A model generated the notes under the pieces. That model did not search any database, had not been told where the DNA came from, and was given only the letters and a program-made list of their open reading frames with translations. DNA of 54,024 bases, taken from contig JAFQBT010000004.1 of assembly GCA_017399625.1 (NCBI GenBank), positions 1-54,024 on the forward strand, read 5' to 3'. Each line of letters starts with the position of its first letter. Within the stretch, counting starts at the first letter, position 1. Source of the stretch: Oscillospiraceae bacterium (GTDB lineage: Bacteria; Bacillota; Clostridia; Oscillospirales; Ruminococcaceae). The position numbers were made by a program, and so were the translations under genes. This document shows positions 50,955 to 54,024 of the stretch, piece by piece.

Positions 50955-51303
50955 CGGGAGTCTCCTTTGCGGTTCTGCATGATGCTATAAGCATTACACG
51001 CAGAGAGGTGCATTTTGATGAAAGTTTTCTGAAAAGTTCGTCATCAATATATTCGGTTCTGTGCAGAAGTTCAAGCCAATAACCGGTTTCATTTGCCTCT
51101 TTAAGGGCGATTTCGAGTTTGGAAATGAAATCCTTTTTACCTTGGGCATATTGTGCTTCGTGTATATTTGCTCCGATACTTGTTCCGCTTCTGCCTATCT
51201 GGTTCGAAATAATCGATTCATGACTGTTTTTAAGATTTTTTACAAGATTTATAATATCAACAGAAAAATCGAGAGAAAGTTCCGCAAGTTTGTTTTCTTT
51301 CAA
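50932..51303 (-). CDS. Four-helix-bundle protein (23S rRNA intervening-sequence protein family)
   Basis: A 123-residue helical protein. LAELSLDFSVDIINLVKNLK, then SNQIGRSGTSIGANIHEAQY and DFISKLEIALKEANETGYWL match the four-helix-bundle family related to rRNA intervening-sequence proteins and the Avd accessory proteins of retroelements. No reverse transcriptase or variable repeat is seen nearby, so a retroelement role is unlikely here. It overlaps the NUDIX gene by 23 bases. The family often forms pentamers that bind nucleic acid. Confidence 0.88.
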   Translation of the reverse strand: MKENKLAELSLDFSVDIINLVKNLKNSHESIISNQIGRSGTSIGANIHEAQYAQGKKDFISKLEIALKEANETGYWLELLHRTEYIDDELFRKLSSKCTSLRVMLIASCRTAKETPDGQNAEN

Positions 51304-51347
51304 GGAATCGCCCCCTTGCGTTTCAATATATCACAAAAAGAAAGTCT

Positions 51348-51524
51348 TTTCAATGATGTATCGCTTTGCGAAATGATGTTATGCTTCGCATAATGATGTT
51401 GCTCCCGTTGGTCGCAATGATGTGATGCCTGCCGAAAAATGCGGCGAAGCCGCGCATCATTCACGAAGTGAACATCATCGGACGAAGTCCCGCATCATTT
51501 GCCGAAGGCAAACATCATTCAAAA
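51348..51524. repeat. 177-bp structured repeat, copy 1
   Basis: A unit with ATGATG tags in its left half and CATCAT tags in its right half. Between the tags lie small hairpins such as TATGCTTCGCATA, TTCACGAAGTGAA and TTGCCGAAGGCAA. The tags can pair across the unit and form a many-armed structure. Copy 2 differs by only two bases. No reading frame is evident. Confidence 0.85.
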
Positions 51525-51595
51525 TAAAAATTGATTTTATTCTGTTATCAAAAAAAGTTATAAAAATAATTCTGATAATGTTGATATAAAAAAGC
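51525..51595. other. AT-rich spacer between the two repeat copies
   Basis: 71 bases of AT-rich sequence with no gene, promoter or stem that I can support. Confidence 0.4.
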
Positions 51596-51772
51596 TTTCA
51601 ATGATGTATCGCTTAGCGAAATGATGTTATGCTTCGCATAATGATGTTGCTCCCGTTGGTCGCAATGATGTGATGTCTGCCGAAAAATGCGGCGAAGCCG
51701 CGCATCATTCACGAAGTGAACATCATCGGACGAAGTCCCGCATCATTTGCCGAAGGCAAACATCATTCAAAA
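51596..51772. repeat. 177-bp structured repeat, copy 2
   Basis: Direct repeat of 51348-51524 at identical length with two changes (CGCTTAGCG for CGCTTTGCG; GATGTCTG for GATGCCTG). Same tags and hairpins. Confidence 0.85.
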
Positions 51773-51803
51773 AGTCCTGTATATAAAATAAACAGGACTT
51801 TTT
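51773..51803 (-). terminator. Terminator of tRNA-Leu
   Basis: AAGTCCTG and CAGGACTT stem, with A/T runs on both sides, just after the tRNA-Leu gene on the complement. Confidence 0.7.
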
Positions 51804-51805
51804 GT

Positions 51806-51890
51806 TGGTGCCGCCAACGGGACTCGAACCCGTACGCTTTATGGGCGAGGGATTTTAAGTCCCTTGTGTCTGCCATTCCACCACGGCGGC
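51806..51890 (-). tRNA. tRNA-Leu (TAA)
   Basis: The complement forms an 85-base tRNA with a long variable arm. Acceptor GCCGCCG with TGGCGGC, anticodon stem AGGGA/TCCCT with loop CTTAAAA (anticodon TAA, Leu), T-arm with GGTTCGAGT, and encoded CCA. Confidence 0.95.
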
Positions 51891-51909
51891 TTATTAAATT
51901 CTGAATCAA

Positions 51910-51938
51910 ATTATACCAAAACCGAAAGGCTTTTACAA
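51910..51938 (-). promoter_or_regulatory. Promoter of tRNA-Leu
   Basis: Leftward TTGTAA (51938-51933), 17-bp spacer, TATAAT (51915-51910). Confidence 0.7.
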
Positions 51939-51985
51939 GTGTTTTATTCCAATTTGCCATATTCTGTTTTTTCTTCCGAAAATGC

Positions 51986-52014
51986 ATGACAAATTCTTCC
52001 TCTTGTGCTATACT
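51986..52014 (+). promoter_or_regulatory. Promoter of the serine-rich surface protein
   Basis: ATGACA (51986-51991), exactly 17-bp spacer, TATACT (52009-52014). The leader contains a perfect AAGGAGGT site. Confidence 0.65.
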
Positions 52015-52069
52015 CCTAAATGTAGAAATTTATCTTTTTATAAAAAGATTATAAGGAGGTTTCATTTAA

Positions 52070-53767
52070 GTGAAACGAATTTTTTCTCTTCTTCTTGCAT
52101 TGATTCTCATTGCAACGGCGGCTCCGCTTTTCGAAGTTGAAACCGAAGCAATCCTGAATCCCGTCGGAAGCCTTTATTACGTAACCTATAGCCCCGGCAC
52201 CGGCGAAGGCATGACCGTCAAAAACCAGGGACCTTATAAGGTCGGCGAAAGCATAACCCTTCCCACCGCGGCAAGTTTCGGATTCAAGAAGGAAGGTTAT
52301 TACTGCACCGGCTGGAGCATCGGCAAGGAAGGCGGCACCTATACCCATAAAGGTACCGGCACTCCCGGCGACGACGGTCAGTTCCACGTAACCGCAACCG
52401 CCCAGTGGGCAAAGGAAGGAAGCTCTTCCTCCTCTTCCGGAAGTTCCTCCGGTTCTTCTTCCTCCGCAAAAGAACATTACACCGTAACATACAAACCGGG
52501 AAAAGCGGGCGGCGACCCCAGATCCTATACCTATGATTTCGGCGAACAGTTTACCCTTATCCCGAACCCCTTTACCTATGAAGGATATACCTTCATGGGA
52601 TGGGAATACGGTGAAAAGGTCTATGAAGTCGGAATGAAATTCCAGGCTCCCAACGCAAACGTTGCATTCACCGCAAAATGGGTAAAAAGCGGAAGCGCAG
52701 GCAGTTCCAGCAGCTCTTCTTCCAGCAGCTCCTCGAGCAGCTCTTCCAGTTCCAGCAGCAGCTCCAGCTCCTCCAGCAGCAGCTCCAGCAGCTCTCTTCC
52801 GCCCAGCAGCATTGCTCCCTCCAGCTCCGCAAGCTCTTCAAAACCCAGCTCCAGCATAGCTCCCAGCAGCTCCAGCTCCAGCAGTTCCTCTTCCAGCAGC
52901 AGCTCCAGCTCCTCCAGCTCCAGCTCTTCCGTTCCGGAAACCCCGAAAGAGGACGTTTTTGAACCCGTAAGCCTTGCGTTCAGCATCAACGGCGATATCC
53001 CGGTAACCAAAATCGAATATCTCCTCAAGGAATATATCGGAAAGAATCCCAGCATCAGTATTGTTCCCATCGACGGTTACAGCGTTACCGATGATGCGGC
53101 CGCAAAATTTGTTGCGGACGGCGATGCCCTTGCGGCTTTTGATATCTCCCTTCTCGTTGACGGTCTTACTTATGACGGAAAAGCCGAAGGCACCGTAAAC
53201 TATGAACTCAACGGAACCCAGGCGGACGCAACTTCCAACTACGGAAGCTATGTTCTTGCAATGGTGCACACCATGAACATCGGAAAATATGAGGGCGACT
53301 ATTATATGACCGATGGCGAGAACACCTATCTCTATACCCCCGAAACCGATTTTAAATCCGCCGTTGCGAATATCAAGCTCATCGAGGAAGACGGAGTTTA
53401 CCGCCTTGTTATCGTTGATCCTTCCGGACTTTCCACCTTTGCATACAAAGCAAGCGAAAACACCATTGTTGAGGTAAAACTCCTTGCTTCCGCAAGCACC
53501 GCAACCGCTTCCATCGACGTAACAAACCTTTCTCCGGTTCTTCTTGTCCAGATCGAAGTCGGCAGCGGAAAAGCTTCCGGCGGAATCCCGGTATGGGTAT
53601 GGATCGTCATTGCGGCGGTAGTTATCGTGATGGCTGCTCTTGTGGGACTTTTCCTCCTCAACCGCAGCAATGAAAGAAAACGCGCAGCTCTTAACGAAAG
53701 ACAAAGCATGGCGCAGAGGGCTTACCACACCTCTTCCGGAATCACCGGTTTTGATGACGAAGAATAA
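52070..53767 (+). CDS. Serine-rich surface protein with InlB B-repeat-like domains
   Basis: A 565-residue membrane-anchored exported protein with GTG start and AAGGAGGT site. Signal peptide 1-22 or so (RIFSLLLALILIATAAPLF). Two beta-grasp InlB/Listeria-Bacteroides-type repeats (about 33-113 and 143-200; GYYCTGWSIG, GYTFMGWEYG) are followed by long Ser-rich linkers (about 117-137 and 204-290, with IAPSSS repeats). A beta domain (about 295-500) and a transmembrane helix (about 507-527, WVWIVIAAVVIVMAALVGLF) end in a basic tail. It likely projects from the wall through glycosylated linkers; that is inference. Highly adapted codons. Confidence 0.85.
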   Translation: MKRIFSLLLALILIATAAPLFEVETEAILNPVGSLYYVTYSPGTGEGMTVKNQGPYKVGESITLPTAASFGFKKEGYYCTGWSIGKEGGTYTHKGTGTPGDDGQFHVTATAQWAKEGSSSSSSGSSSGSSSSAKEHYTVTYKPGKAGGDPRSYTYDFGEQFTLIPNPFTYEGYTFMGWEYGEKVYEVGMKFQAPNANVAFTAKWVKSGSAGSSSSSSSSSSSSSSSSSSSSSSSSSSSSSSSLPPSSIAPSSSASSSKPSSSIAPSSSSSSSSSSSSSSSSSSSSSSVPETPKEDVFEPVSLAFSINGDIPVTKIEYLLKEYIGKNPSISIVPIDGYSVTDDAAAKFVADGDALAAFDISLLVDGLTYDGKAEGTVNYELNGTQADATSNYGSYVLAMVHTMNIGKYEGDYYMTDGENTYLYTPETDFKSAVANIKLIEEDGVYRLVIVDPSGLSTFAYKASENTIVEVKLLASASTATASIDVTNLSPVLLVQIEVGSGKASGGIPVWVWIVIAAVVIVMAALVGLFLLNRSNERKRAALNERQSMAQRAYHTSSGITGFDDEE

Positions 53768-53782
53768 TTTCTGAACAACAAA

Positions 53783-53808
53783 AAAGCACCCCAGGGGGTG
53801 CTTTTTTA
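53783..53808 (+). terminator. Intrinsic terminator
   Basis: AAGCACCCC-AG-GGGGTGCTT then TTTT, after the serine-rich protein gene. Confidence 0.85.
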
Positions 53809-53809
53809 T

Positions 53810-54024
53810 TTTGCAAAAGCCCCCTTGTCAAAGGGGGGTGGCACGGCTTTGCCGTGACGGGGGGATTCCTCCTCCGCAAACCGCCGAGGTAATCAGCCTT
53901 CCCAGAGGAGACTCCCCTGTTAGGGGAGATGTCTGCGTAGCAGACAGAGGGGTCTGCCGTCTGCGGCTGAGCAAAAGGTGTCAGCCGAAGGCTGACGGAA
54001 GAGGGATTCACAGGTATCCCGGAG
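53810..54024. repeat. Cluster of interspersed hairpin-cassette repeats
   Basis: At least three units. 53816-53872 (GCCCCCTTGTCAAAGGGGGG, hairpin ACGGCTTTGCCGT, GACGGGGGGATT) is the inverse of 17086-17132. 53909-53951 has TCCCCTGTTAGGGGAGATGT with hairpin TCTGCGTAGCAGA. 53952-54004 contains hairpin TCAGCCGAAGGCTGA. No gene is supported here. Confidence 0.7.

Noticed and set aside
50932..51303. Diversity-generating retroelement because of the Avd-like four-helix protein
   Set aside because: No reverse transcriptase and no template/variable repeat pair is visible; the protein family also occurs without them.
51348..51772. CRISPR array in the repeated region
   Set aside because: There are only two long copies with a 71-base gap, no short regular repeats and no cas genes.
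52621..53728. Leu/Glu-rich frame and Gly/Ala-rich frame opposite the serine-rich gene, and a Gln-rich forward frame
   Set aside because: They are simple translations of the serine repeat DNA in other frames; the forward frame has signal peptide, domains and membrane anchor.

Overview
The window looks like chromosomal DNA of a Gram-positive anaerobe of the class Clostridia, probably a gut Oscillospirales-like lineage. This is inference. It rests on clean sigma-A promoters (TTGACA-N17-TATAAT), AGGAGG ribosome sites with many TTG and GTG starts, intrinsic terminators, a fermentative alcohol dehydrogenase, an ECF-transporter S component, a ClpE-like ATPase with a zinc finger, a Feo system and anti-sigma factors with DUF4367-like repeats. 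No rRNA, CRISPR array, transposase or integrase is visible.

Layout. 0.2-9 kb: a secreted membrane-anchored protein, a GH13 maltodextrin hydrolase with an M20 peptidase, an iron alcohol dehydrogenase, a CoA-disulfide reductase-rhodanese fusion behind a thioredoxin-like protein that has lost its CxxC, and an L-cysteine desulfidase-like enzyme. 8.9-11.5 kb: an operon of a DNA-repair radical SAM protein, its TIGR03915 partner and a GNAT acetyltransferase, with a LexA-type box in its leader. 11.7-27.0 kb: a compact phage-derived cluster with an S24 (SOS-cleavable type) repressor, then terminase subunits, a scaffold candidate, capsid, tail nozzle candidate, portal, fibres, a receptor-binding protein with a metallophosphoesterase domain, holin and amidase. 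There is no integrase, replication gene, tape measure or tail tube, so it resembles the structural and lysis genes of a short-tailed phage kept by the host. 27-38.8 kb: two ECF sigma/anti-sigma pairs, TRIC channel, RdgB, M42 peptidase, a double flavodoxin, a two-component system, tRNA-Thr, tRNA-Asp and MtaB. 38.8-41.5 kb: a feoA-feoB-Cys-rich operon with three DtxR-like palindromes. 41.6-50 kb: an AlkD-like protein, RecG, an ECF S component, a DUF5711-like protein, a CvpA-like protein and a ClpE-like ATPase. 50-54 kb: a frameshifted NUDIX gene, a four-helix-bundle protein, a duplicated 177-bp structured repeat, tRNA-Leu and a serine-rich surface protein.

How parts work together. The phage cluster reads as one unit. 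A near-perfect rightward promoter (12408-12436) is bracketed by palindromes of the form ACACRAAWYGTGT, another copy lies between the -35 and -10 of the repressor's own promoter, and a fourth lies in the leader. One cleavable repressor would therefore control the whole particle-and-lysis operon directly. Interspersed repeats of the host also occur between phage genes, and the capsid gene shares the codon choice of strongly expressed host genes; both suggest long residence. This makes a domesticated, gene-transfer-agent-like or PBSX-like particle of short-tailed type the most interesting hypothesis, but sequence alone does not prove it.

A second genome-wide theme is a family of intergenic repeats with constant arms and interchangeable small hairpins, some of which double as terminators.
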